DNA of 64,000 nt from an uncultured Rhodobiaceae bacterium (GTDB taxonomy: Bacteria > Pseudomonadota > Alphaproteobacteria > RS24), in assembly GCA_937907245.1 (NCBI GenBank), contig CALCUM010000003.1, positions 1 through 64,000 of the forward strand, read 5' to 3'. Below the pieces are notes generated by a model. It made no database searches. It was not told the DNA's origin and saw only the letters and a list, made by a program, of their open reading frames with translations. Below, piece after piece: positions 17,559 to 25,334 of this stretch (its first letter is position 1; each line of letters opens with the position of its first letter). The position numbers were made by a program, and so were the translations under genes.

Positions 17559-18373
17559 TTTTCTAATTTTCTTGTCAAAACATGTCCAGAGAGCGGGTAT
17601 CTATGCATCAATTCGTCCGACAATTCAACGCTTGCCGAAGAGATGACCAAAGCCTTAGATAAACTTTCATATTTACAGTTTGTCGGCTGAAAGACTGGGA
17701 CTGGCAAATCCTCAATCGGCGTACCATTCGGACGAAACAAACGCACGCAGGCGCCCCCCCACATAGCCAATGCAACCTGACCATTGGGCAAAACGCATCC
17801 TCCATCGGGCGTCTCAGGCCCCTGGCAATGGTACCATGGCTTGGACTGAATATCGTTTTGCTGAAAATTCACCTGAAAAACAACTCTCTTGAGGCTATCG
17901 CTGATTAGAACCGACCCATCCTCAAGCTCGACGAAACTATTTGGAATATGACACGCCCATTTATAGCGCGTAACCTCGCCAGAAAGGGTGAAACGATAAA
18001 TCGAGCCGGCCAAATTTCCTGCCTCTCGTCGCGCCATTGAGCCCACCAAGTAACTGCCATCGCTCAGCTTGCACCCATCATTTAAGCGAAATTTTTCGGG
18101 ATCATGACCTGGCAAAGAAACCAAATGGGTTAGGCTCCCGCTATTTGATAGCCGTGCGATGCCTCGATGCGTCCCCAACAAAAGGCTGGATTCATCCGCT
18201 TCAAAAATTACCGAAGGAATATCGTATGGAAGAGGATAGGTGCGCTGATTGTGAAAGACCTGTCGCGCTTCAATATCCAGCCAAGAGATTTTTCCATTGG
18301 CGACAAACAACCCCTCGCCCAATATTGCTGGCGCTTCGCTAATCACGCCCACATCGTCTGGCCTAACCTCCAT
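17555..18373 (-). CDS. SMP-30/gluconolactonase-type sugar lactonase
   Basis: A six-bladed propeller protein with the expected SMP-30 elements in order: an early Glu in VISEAPA, FRLNDGCKLSDGSYLVGSM (conserved Asn), HIPNSFVELEDGSVLISDS (metal-ligand Asn), TPDGGCVLPNGQVALAMWGG (metal-ligand Asp region), and FQPTNCKYESLSKALVISSA. Such enzymes hydrolyse sugar lactones with a divalent metal. The frame is open to 18499, but that would overlap galE by 137 bp. The ATG at 18373 leaves an 11-bp overlap; 18400 is the alternative. Presence in a glycan operon suggests a sugar-acid lactone intermediate. Confidence 0.75.
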   Translation of the reverse strand: MEVRPDDVGVISEAPAILGEGLFVANGKISWLDIEARQVFHNQRTYPLPYDIPSVIFEADESSLLLGTHRGIARLSNSGSLTHLVSLPGHDPEKFRLNDGCKLSDGSYLVGSMARREAGNLAGSIYRFTLSGEVTRYKWACHIPNSFVELEDGSVLISDSLKRVVFQVNFQQNDIQSKPWYHCQGPETPDGGCVLPNGQVALAMWGGACVRLFRPNGTPIEDLPVPVFQPTNCKYESLSKALVISSASVELSDELMHRYPLSGHVLTRKLEK

Positions 18374-19343
18374 GATGTTTTTGATGCCATACCCATGCAT
18401 CGCCAATAATGGTTTCCAGGTCAGAAAATAATGGGCCCCACCCCAGCTCGCTATGAGCCTTACCAGCATCCGCAACAAGGATGGCTGGGTCACCTTCACG
18501 CCGCGGCGCTATCTCAACATCTAACTTGCGCCCAGTCACCCGCTCGCAAGCCTCCATAACTTGGCGCACAGAGTAACCTTGGCCAGTGCCGAGGTTAAAC
18601 TTATGCGCCCCCGGATTATCATCAAGCCAATGCATGGCTCTCCAATGAGCGTCAGCCAAATCGCGCACATGGATATAGTCGCGAACGCAGGTACCGTCAT
18701 CTGTCGGGTAATCATCACCGAAAATTTTCACCTTATTGTCGCCAAACATCAATTTGCGAAGGATGATGGCAATCAGGTGGGTTTCCGGCTCATGTGCTTC
18801 GCCAAGAGATCCGTCAGGTGCAGCGCCGGCAGCGTTAAAATATCGGAGGCAAACCGAAGAAATCCCGTGTGCGGCAAAAGCATCGTGCAGCATCTGCTCA
18901 GCGAATAGCTTGCTTCTGCCATAAACATTAATCGGCTGCGTCGGAGTCGCTTCGTTAATTGGCAATTGCTCTGGTATTCCATAGACCGCCGCAGTTGACG
19001 AAAAGACAATTTTCTTGACGCCCGATTGCTTGCAAGCCTCGATTAGATTGAGTGTGCCCACAACATTATTTCGATAATAATCAAGTGGCCATTCAGCGCT
19101 TTCAGCAACTAATGATTTGGCCGCAAAATGAAAAACCCCGTTCACGCGATAGCGCTCGAAGGCGCCCCGCAAGGCGGCTGCATCGAGCAAATCAATTGTC
19201 TCTAAGTTCTTTCCCGCGGTAGCGAAATGATTGCCTGTAGAAAAATTATCCACCACAACCAGCTCATCAGAAACTTTGGGATCGCTATCGTAGGCCAAGA
19301 AAGACCCAACGTATCCAGCGCCTCCGAACACAAAATAATCCAT
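18363..19343 (-). CDS. galE: UDP-glucose 4-epimerase
   Basis: A 326-residue extended SDR: FGGAGYVGS cofactor loop at residues 6-14, VVDNFSTG, FHFAAKSLV, catalytic Ser in VFSSTAAVYG and YGRSK as the YxxxK motif, then RYFNAAGA and the YPTDDGTCVRDYIHVRDLADAH block diagnostic of GalE. It interconverts UDP-Glc and UDP-Gal (or the N-acetyl forms) to supply hexose donors to the island's glycosyltransferases. GAGGGGG precedes the start. It lies between the Wzt gene and the lactonase in the leftward operon. Confidence 0.93.
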   Translation of the reverse strand: MDYFVFGGAGYVGSFLAYDSDPKVSDELVVVDNFSTGNHFATAGKNLETIDLLDAAALRGAFERYRVNGVFHFAAKSLVAESAEWPLDYYRNNVVGTLNLIEACKQSGVKKIVFSSTAAVYGIPEQLPINEATPTQPINVYGRSKLFAEQMLHDAFAAHGISSVCLRYFNAAGAAPDGSLGEAHEPETHLIAIILRKLMFGDNKVKIFGDDYPTDDGTCVRDYIHVRDLADAHWRAMHWLDDNPGAHKFNLGTGQGYSVRQVMEACERVTGRKLDVEIAPRREGDPAILVADAGKAHSELGWGPLFSDLETIIGDAWVWHQKHHGG

Positions 19344-19389
19344 CAGACCCCCTCAACAACTGTCTTGATGTAAACTTGGCAGACCACGC

Positions 19390-20652
19390 CTAACTCGTGT
19401 GCCATTTTTTAGGCACGCTAAACTCACCAAAACGATACGATTTATCTTTTTCAACCGCGACGGGCCCCAAGGGCTGACGCATCAGGTATTTAGGACCGTC
19501 ATGAATAACCAAAACTGGCGTAAAAGTGCCAGACACCAAGGGCAACGCATCAACCGCACAAGTTAAAATAACTGGCCGCCAGCCATCCACTTCAGGGCCT
19601 TGAGTGATTATGAAACCATCGGCATTGGTTTCAAGGTTGAACATCTGAATACCGCCTTTATAGAATACGAGCGCCAGATTAAGGTCTTGCTGAACGCCTT
19701 TGACCCAAAACGAGGCTTCGAATAATAGTTTTTCACCATGCACCAAAACCGACGCCTTGTTCATATCATTGCCATTCAGGCTCACCTTATCTAACTTTAG
19801 AAGGTCTTTTTGGGCTTCAATTTCCTCACCATGGCTAGAGCCAAGGCTTGCGCTTCTCGTCTTTACGTTTCCGATACTTGCTTCTTTTTTGGCAAGCATG
19901 GCTTTCTGATAGGTATCAATAACATCGGCAGGCGCGCCTTGCGCTTGAACTTGACCGCTATCCAGAAAAACCGCTTTGTCACAAAAGCGCTCAATATCAC
20001 TCATCGAATGACTAACCAAAATCATCGCTGTTGAGCCTTTCAAAGATTGAAAATGCTCATAGCATTTATTGCGAAAGGCCATGTCGCCCACAGACAGCAC
20101 TTCATCGATCAAGAAAACATCCGCTCGACTATGAATGTTGATTGAAAAAGCGAGGCGCATTTTCATCCCGGAAGAATACGTTTTGAACGGCGCATCGATA
20201 GCATCGCCGAGTTCAGCAAAATCAATAATATCCGCCTCACTTGCAGCTATCTCTTTATGCGTCAAACCGTTCAGGGTGCCGCGGGTATATATATTCTCGC
20301 GCCCCGACAAAGTGCCTATCAATCCGTTGGAGAGATTAATCAAGGATACCAACCTGCCATCATGCTCGGCTGAGCCATTGTCCGGGGTAGAATACGAAGA
20401 CAATATATTTAAAAGCGTTGTTTTTCCTGCCCCATTATGACCGATAATACCTAGAGCTTCCCCGCGGCGGACAGAAAAACTGACATCCTTAAGGGCCCAA
20501 AACTCGCCCTCTTCCAAAGCCAAGTTTTTGCCCTTCAGACGACGATGAAATAAGGCTGCAAAAACACGGCGAGTGATATTTTTTTGGAGTCCTAACGGGT
20601 TTCGCGAGAACTTTTTTGCCAACGCACGAACACGAATAAGCTCTTCGCTCAT
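19390..20652 (-). CDS. wzt: Polysaccharide ABC exporter ATPase with C-terminal glycan-binding region (Wzt-like)
   Basis: A 420-residue ABC ATPase. Walker A is GHNGAGKTT at 71-79, the signature is SSGMKMRLAFS, Walker B is VFLIDEVLSVGD and an ILVSHSM switch follows. After residue ~270 comes an extra ~150-residue beta-rich domain, the layout of Wzt proteins whose C-terminal domain recognises a finished, usually end-capped, O-polysaccharide before export. The gene overlaps the permease gene by 4 bp (ATGA). Together they form the exporter for the glycan assembled by this island. Confidence 0.9.
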   Translation of the reverse strand: MSEELIRVRALAKKFSRNPLGLQKNITRRVFAALFHRRLKGKNLALEEGEFWALKDVSFSVRRGEALGIIGHNGAGKTTLLNILSSYSTPDNGSAEHDGRLVSLINLSNGLIGTLSGRENIYTRGTLNGLTHKEIAASEADIIDFAELGDAIDAPFKTYSSGMKMRLAFSINIHSRADVFLIDEVLSVGDMAFRNKCYEHFQSLKGSTAMILVSHSMSDIERFCDKAVFLDSGQVQAQGAPADVIDTYQKAMLAKKEASIGNVKTRSASLGSSHGEEIEAQKDLLKLDKVSLNGNDMNKASVLVHGEKLLFEASFWVKGVQQDLNLALVFYKGGIQMFNLETNADGFIITQGPEVDGWRPVILTCAVDALPLVSGTFTPVLVIHDGPKYLMRQPLGPVAVEKDKSYRFGEFSVPKKWHTS

Positions 20653-21437
20653 AGCCGCCCCCGCAGTTCATCTTTCAAGATGAATAAAGTAGAACAGGCC
20701 CAAACCAACATTACTAAACCCAAGACAATTTGGACGATAAAGCCGCCTTGCGCCTGATAATCACCCAAAACAACCAGCGAGCGTATGCTGTCGACAATAA
20801 GATGCAGAGGGTTAACGGCCATTATCTCGCCTGCTCTACCTAAGCGCGAAACCGGGAAGATAACGCCCGAAACAAAGATACCGTATTGCAAAAAAATCAT
20901 CACCATACGGCTCACATCGCCTAGCATAAGGTTTAGAATTCCGAGGAGAACCCCAACACCGAAGCAACACAGACAAGCTAATCCGAGAACGACAAAAGCC
21001 AGCGGATTGAAATTGATCACATCCGGGCTAAAGAATGTCAAAATAAGGATAACGAAAACAACACGCAAAAAAGTGTCAAAGGCCAAATCTGCTAAGCCCA
21101 CAAAAAGATGCGAGAGAACAGAAAGACGGTTTCCCTCAAGCCCCTTAAGCGATTTTTCAAGGTTGTTCATCGGCACCGAGATGAGCCCCGCCATAAGCAA
21201 CCAAACGCTGACGCCAACGCTAACAAACGTTAGACGGCTCATTCCGTCAACATTAGGGAAAACATTAACAAAAGAAAGAATAATATAAAATCCGAGCGGT
21301 ACGATCGGCATGATCAGGTTCCACAGAACAGAACTGCGCGAATCCCTTGTTTTCGATAAAAAGTTCCCCTTGAACAATCGCCATACGGATGCGCGTTCAT
21401 GCCAAAAATCACGAAGGAGGTAGAAAGTAGAAAACAT
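20649..21437 (-). CDS. wzm: Polysaccharide ABC exporter permease (Wzm-like, ABC-2 type)
   Basis: A 262-residue protein with about six membrane helices and a cytosolic N-terminus containing FKGNFLSKTRDSRSSVLWNLIMP, as in ABC-2 polysaccharide exporters. ISVPMNNLEKSLKGLEGNRLSVLSHLF is the usual cytoplasmic coupling region. It carries the undecaprenyl-linked polysaccharide across the inner membrane together with the ATPase encoded immediately downstream. It follows the GNGPSL-protein gene at 21478 by 40 bp in the same leftward operon. Confidence 0.9.
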   Translation of the reverse strand: MFSTFYLLRDFWHERASVWRLFKGNFLSKTRDSRSSVLWNLIMPIVPLGFYIILSFVNVFPNVDGMSRLTFVSVGVSVWLLMAGLISVPMNNLEKSLKGLEGNRLSVLSHLFVGLADLAFDTFLRVVFVILILTFFSPDVINFNPLAFVVLGLACLCCFGVGVLLGILNLMLGDVSRMVMIFLQYGIFVSGVIFPVSRLGRAGEIMAVNPLHLIVDSIRSLVVLGDYQAQGGFIVQIVLGLVMLVWACSTLFILKDELRGRL

Positions 21438-21477
21438 TATATTTTTCTATAGGTTTTTAGCCGTAAAACCAACAGAA

Positions 21478-22206
21478 TTACTGAAGAAAAGCATCCAACG
21501 AGCACAATGGAAGCGTTTCCAGTCTTGTCTGCGTTGAGGCATTGAGTAGCTGGCGTCCATTTTGTTGGAAAGCTTGCAAAGCCAAGCCATAAGAGGCCTC
21601 ACTCATTGCCAGGTCTGGCGCATGCCATGCCTGATTAGCAAAATAGCGCGCATCAAAGTGATTAATATCCCTTTCTCCACCCCTAAGCTCTTTATGCGGG
21701 GTTCCCGTATCGCCAAAGTAATGGTCGCAGCCAACCAACGCGACCTCGCTAAAGCCCATATAATATGCAAGCTGGAGAGCCACGAAAGTAACCGTCCCGC
21801 CTTGGCTCACATAAATTTCAGGCTGAGCACTAAAACCCTGCTCATAGCTACATAAGTGAATATGATTGGGCGCAAAATCAACATGACGACGCGCCGCAAA
21901 ACCGTCTAAAAATACAGGCAAATCAGTGCTTTGGTAGAAACCTGCGTTTTGCTTTATAACGAGATCATTAACCGCAACAACACACGATGGCCGAAAGCTT
22001 GTTCTCTCAAAAAGTAAGTCAATTTTATTCAACCCGAAACAAAACACGCCATCCAAACTCTCAAAATCAACGCCATTGAGGCTCGGTCCATTGCACAAAA
22101 TAACAGCTTTTTGGCCGTCGAATGCAGATTTATAGTGTTTCATCCGCGTCATTGACCGCCAAGCTGCTAGGGAAGACAGATATTTTAAGCGTCGCGCCAG
22201 GAACAT
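21478..22206 (-). CDS. Second DUF115/MptE-like GNGPSL-motif protein
   Basis: The 242-residue protein has the same order of elements as the protein at 12374-13147: AVILCNGPSLNGV, a long central region, a TVTFVALQLAYYMGFSEVALVGCDHYFGD block and a HFDARYFANQAWHAPD segment. Residues differ enough that the two are paralogues rather than recent duplicates. It is the first gene of the leftward operon, so it is transcribed with the exporter. It is probably a nucleotide- or nucleotide-sugar-binding glycan enzyme; the exact reaction is unknown. Confidence 0.65.
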   Translation of the reverse strand: MFLARRLKYLSSLAAWRSMTRMKHYKSAFDGQKAVILCNGPSLNGVDFESLDGVFCFGLNKIDLLFERTSFRPSCVVAVNDLVIKQNAGFYQSTDLPVFLDGFAARRHVDFAPNHIHLCSYEQGFSAQPEIYVSQGGTVTFVALQLAYYMGFSEVALVGCDHYFGDTGTPHKELRGGERDINHFDARYFANQAWHAPDLAMSEASYGLALQAFQQNGRQLLNASTQTRLETLPLCSLDAFLQ

Positions 22207-22213
22207 GATATAC

Positions 22214-22231
22214 TTATCTTACATTATCTTA
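22214..22231. promoter_or_regulatory. Period-10 TTATCTTA repeat between divergent glycan operons
   Basis: The 41-bp gap between the leftward operon (start 22206) and the rightward operon (start 22248) contains TTATCTTA at 22214-22221 and again at 22224-22231, exactly one helical turn apart. Read leftward it gives TAAGATAAT, a plausible -10-like element. It may be a shared operator or overlapping promoter; no transcription factor can be named. Confidence 0.35.
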
Positions 22232-22247
22232 AAGCTGGCAAGTTTCT

Positions 22248-23006
22248 ATGATCACCATTGCGCTAACAACCATCTGTTTCAATGCCGAGAAAACCATTGA
22301 AAGATGTGTCGACAGCGTTTTGCATCAACACGATGCCCCCGATCGTTACATCATCGTTGACGGACGAAGCACGGATGCGACGCTCGAGATTGTGCAAAAG
22401 CCAGCCTATAAAAATACTATCGACCACCTGATTAGCGAGTCAGATGAAGGCATTTCGGACGCCTTTAACAAGGCATGGCGCGCCAGTGAGTGCGATTATG
22501 TTGCCACTTTGAACGCCGATGACTGGGTTGCGCCAGACTACATCGCGAAGGTACGTATCGCGATAGAAACCGCTCAACCAGATATTATCATTTCTCATCT
22601 AAGCTTTGAAAATGCGCACAGCAAGCGCCTTATCAAGCCGCGTGTTTTTAATAGTTTGCCACCTAAAAACTGGTTTCATCCGGCTATTAATCACCCAGGT
22701 ATGGTTATTCGCAGATCGCTTCTGGAAAAGGCTGGCGGATACCAGCTTGACTATGCGGTCGCCATGGATGTCGACCTCTACCTCCGTCTATTGGCTTTTA
22801 GCCCGCGCGTTCACGTTATTGAGGCGCCGCTTGTGCATCAATGGGACGGCGGGGTATCGCAAAGCCACTGGCATCTCGCTTTGAGCGAAATGCGCCGCAT
22901 TGAAATAGCCCACGGACGAACCCGCCTTGGCGCATGGTTGAGTTATCTATTTCGAACCAGCAAAAAAATACTGAAACTTAGCCTTCCTTTCGAGGTTCCA
23001 AGATGA
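22248..23006 (+). CDS. Family 2 glycosyltransferase (WcaA/colanic-type)
   Basis: A 252-residue GT-A enzyme: ITIALTTICFNAEKTIERCVDSV opening, YIIVDGRSTDATLEIV, ESDEGISDAFNKA and TLNADDWVAP with the metal-binding NADD. These are features of the WcaA-like subgroup. A catalytic-region MDVDLYLRL follows. It is the first gene of the rightward three-gene operon and overlaps the next gene by 4 bp (ATGA at 23003). It adds one sugar of the repeat unit; donor and acceptor are not readable. Confidence 0.85.
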   Translation: MITIALTTICFNAEKTIERCVDSVLHQHDAPDRYIIVDGRSTDATLEIVQKPAYKNTIDHLISESDEGISDAFNKAWRASECDYVATLNADDWVAPDYIAKVRIAIETAQPDIIISHLSFENAHSKRLIKPRVFNSLPPKNWFHPAINHPGMVIRRSLLEKAGGYQLDYAVAMDVDLYLRLLAFSPRVHVIEAPLVHQWDGGVSQSHWHLALSEMRRIEIAHGRTRLGAWLSYLFRTSKKILKLSLPFEVPR

Positions 23007-24079
23007 GGGTGCTCGCAGATGGCCGATTTTTGAGTAAGCCTCAGACGGGTATTGGACGCGTATCAAGTGAATTGGCACGGCGCGCACCTGACCATGACTG
23101 TGAGATTGCTTTCCTAACGACGGGCCCGCCCAATAAGGCCTATGCGGCCGATAATTTCTCAATGCATCCAAACCTAGCGGTGTGCAACCACCTGCCCAGG
23201 CTCGCCAGCTTAACCAGACAAGTGGTTCGCGCCGCCGATGTTTTTTGGGGGACATCGCATCGCCTGCCCTTCGCGCTACCAAGCGATTTACCATGTGTTT
23301 TGTCCGTGCATGATATGGTTTGGAAAAAATACCCTGAGACAATGCGCTGGCGAACATGGCTTGGCGAACGGCTTTTGTTTTCCCACGCCGTCCACCGCGC
23401 CAATGCTATTGTCTGCTTATCGCGATCTACGGCGGCCGATGTTGTCCATTATTTTCCTGAGACAGAAGATAAAATTAGCGTTGTCTATCCGGGTGCATCG
23501 CCAGCGCAAGCCGAGCGAAGCCCTATCGAAAAACCTTTTGCCCTTTTCGTGGGCACATTGGAGCCGCGTAAAAACCTTGCCGTTCTCATTGCTGCCTTTG
23601 CGGATTTACCAACGCGGGTAAAAGACCATCTCGACTTGGTAATTGCTGGCGGCGACGGTTGGGGGGGCATCGATATTAAAAATATAATCGTGTCTCATGG
23701 CCTGTCATCGCATATTCGCGTCGTTAAATCCCCAAACGATGCAACCCTCCACCAGCTTTATGCCGATTGCAGTTTTCTCGTTATGCCCTCCCTTTATGAG
23801 GGGTTTGGCCTACCTATTGCCGAAGTGATGCGCTACGCGAAACCTGTGATTACCTCCAACACAGCTTCCATGCCAGAGGTTGCCGGCGAGGCAGGATTGC
23901 TGATAAATCCGAACGAAAAATCCAGCATAACCGAGGCAATTATACAACTTATCGAAAACAAAGCCCTGTATAAAGACCTCAAAGGCAAGGCTAGAAGCCA
24001 GGCAAATCAATTTTGCTGGGACAGCTATGCCCAAGATATGATAGGTGTGATGTCAACAGTGATAAAGACGAAAAAGTAA
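23003..24079 (+). CDS. Family 4 (group 1) glycosyltransferase
   Basis: A 358-residue GT-B protein. The N-terminal half has TGIGRVSSELARR and SVHDMVWKKYPE, the mannosyltransferase-like acceptor domain. The C-terminal half has FALFVGTLEPRKNLAVLI and the retaining-GT4 signature EGFGLPIAEVMRYAKPVI with the E-x7-E pair. It resembles WbpY/MtfB-type mannosyltransferases in layout. It overlaps the GT2 gene upstream (ATGA) and is followed after only 2 bp by the next GT4 gene, so all three form one unit. Confidence 0.85.
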   Translation: MRVLADGRFLSKPQTGIGRVSSELARRAPDHDCEIAFLTTGPPNKAYAADNFSMHPNLAVCNHLPRLASLTRQVVRAADVFWGTSHRLPFALPSDLPCVLSVHDMVWKKYPETMRWRTWLGERLLFSHAVHRANAIVCLSRSTAADVVHYFPETEDKISVVYPGASPAQAERSPIEKPFALFVGTLEPRKNLAVLIAAFADLPTRVKDHLDLVIAGGDGWGGIDIKNIIVSHGLSSHIRVVKSPNDATLHQLYADCSFLVMPSLYEGFGLPIAEVMRYAKPVITSNTASMPEVAGEAGLLINPNEKSSITEAIIQLIENKALYKDLKGKARSQANQFCWDSYAQDMIGVMSTVIKTKK

Positions 24080-24081
24080 TC

Positions 24082-25236
24082 ATGAAAGTTCTGCACGTCT
24101 ACAAGACATATTATCCCGACAGCTTTGGAGGGATAGAACAAAGCATTCGTCACTTGGCGAATGGATGTGGCGTGCATGGTATTCATTCAGAAGTATTTAC
24201 GCTAAGCCCATCACCCCAAGCAGAGAGCATAGAGTACGAAGGTCATCGCATTCATCAAGCCAAGGCTAATATTCAATTGGCCTCAACTCCCCTTTCTTTA
24301 TCAGCTTTTGCAAAGTTTGCAGATTTAGCCAAGCAATTCGATTTGATTCATTATCATTACCCTTATCCATTTGCCGATTTACTAAAACTTGCCACCTTCG
24401 TCAAAAAGCCCAGCATCGTAACTTATCATTCTGATATCATTCGCCAACGTCGCCTTAAGTATATTTACGCCCCTCTGCAGGCCTTGTTTTTACGATCCAT
24501 TGACCGCATCGTCTGCACCTCTGAGGTTTACCTAAAAACCAGCCCAGTATTAAAAAAGTATAAATACAAAACCGAAGCCGTTTCCCTTGGCCTCGACAAA
24601 AGATCGTTTCCGGTACCAACGCAAAAAAACTTGGACAAATGGCTAAACCTTATCAACCAACCGTTCTTCTTATTTTTAGGCGTCTTGCGCAATTACAAAG
24701 GCGTTAGAACACTTGTTGATGCGGCTTCCATGACGAATGCCAACATCGTTATCGCTGGCGGGGGGCCAGAGCTAGACACGCTTAAAAAGCACGCTAAATC
24801 GTTAAAGCTAGAGAACGTAATCTTTACTGGCCAAATTAGTGAGGACGACAAAGCAGCTCTTTTGCAGTTAAGCACTGGGCTGGTGTTACCGTCTCATCTG
24901 CGTTCCGAAGCTTTTGGCCTGGTGCAGTTAGAGGCTGCTATGAAGGCTAAACCGCTTGTCTGCACAGAGCTAGGCACTGGCACATCTTATGTTAACGAGC
25001 ATGAGAACACGGGGCTTGTTGTGCCACCGAAAAACCCCGAGGCTTTGGGCAATGCGATGAATTTTCTGACCTACCATCCAGCCATGGCCCAGCGGATGGG
25101 GAAAGAAGCCGAGAAGCGGTTTAAAGAGCTGTTTACGGCCGAACAAATGTGCAAACACTATGCGCGAATCTATAAGGACGTCGTGGGCAAGAAAAGCTTA
25201 TCGGAGCCGGTTTCGGTATTGGCCAGCGCCGAGTAG
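24082..25236 (+). CDS. Family 4 (group 1) glycosyltransferase
   Basis: The ATG at 24082 is chosen because the conserved opening MKVLHVYKTYYPDSFGGIEQ begins there; an upstream in-frame ATG at 24013 lies inside the preceding gene. The 384-residue GT-B protein continues with IHYHYPYPFADLLKL, SIVTYHSDIIRQ, FLFLGVLRNYKG and SEAFGLVQLEAAMKAKPLV (the E-x7-E region), then an NTGLVVPPKNPEAL nucleotide-binding end. It closes the rightward operon; its stop is 112 bp from the right copy of the 168-bp repeat. Confidence 0.87.
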   Translation: MKVLHVYKTYYPDSFGGIEQSIRHLANGCGVHGIHSEVFTLSPSPQAESIEYEGHRIHQAKANIQLASTPLSLSAFAKFADLAKQFDLIHYHYPYPFADLLKLATFVKKPSIVTYHSDIIRQRRLKYIYAPLQALFLRSIDRIVCTSEVYLKTSPVLKKYKYKTEAVSLGLDKRSFPVPTQKNLDKWLNLINQPFFLFLGVLRNYKGVRTLVDAASMTNANIVIAGGGPELDTLKKHAKSLKLENVIFTGQISEDDKAALLQLSTGLVLPSHLRSEAFGLVQLEAAMKAKPLVCTELGTGTSYVNEHENTGLVVPPKNPEALGNAMNFLTYHPAMAQRMGKEAEKRFKELFTAEQMCKHYARIYKDVVGKKSLSEPVSVLASAE

Positions 25237-25334
25237 CTAAGCACGCAAAATTTGCGCGTCCGGCGGCCATTCAGCAGAGATAATTCCTCTCTGACGGCCA
25301 CAGATATTTCTTAAGAATTAGGCAGAATTAAAGC

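Noticed and set aside
7550-25236. Transposase or integrase gene as cause of the island
   Set aside because: None of the readable frames inside the island has DDE, tyrosine- or serine-recombinase motifs.
25267-25302. Bulged hairpin GGCC...GGCC between the last glycosyltransferase and the FAD-oxidoreductase
   Set aside because: The stem needs several bulges and neither side has a clear T-run, so it was not called a terminator.
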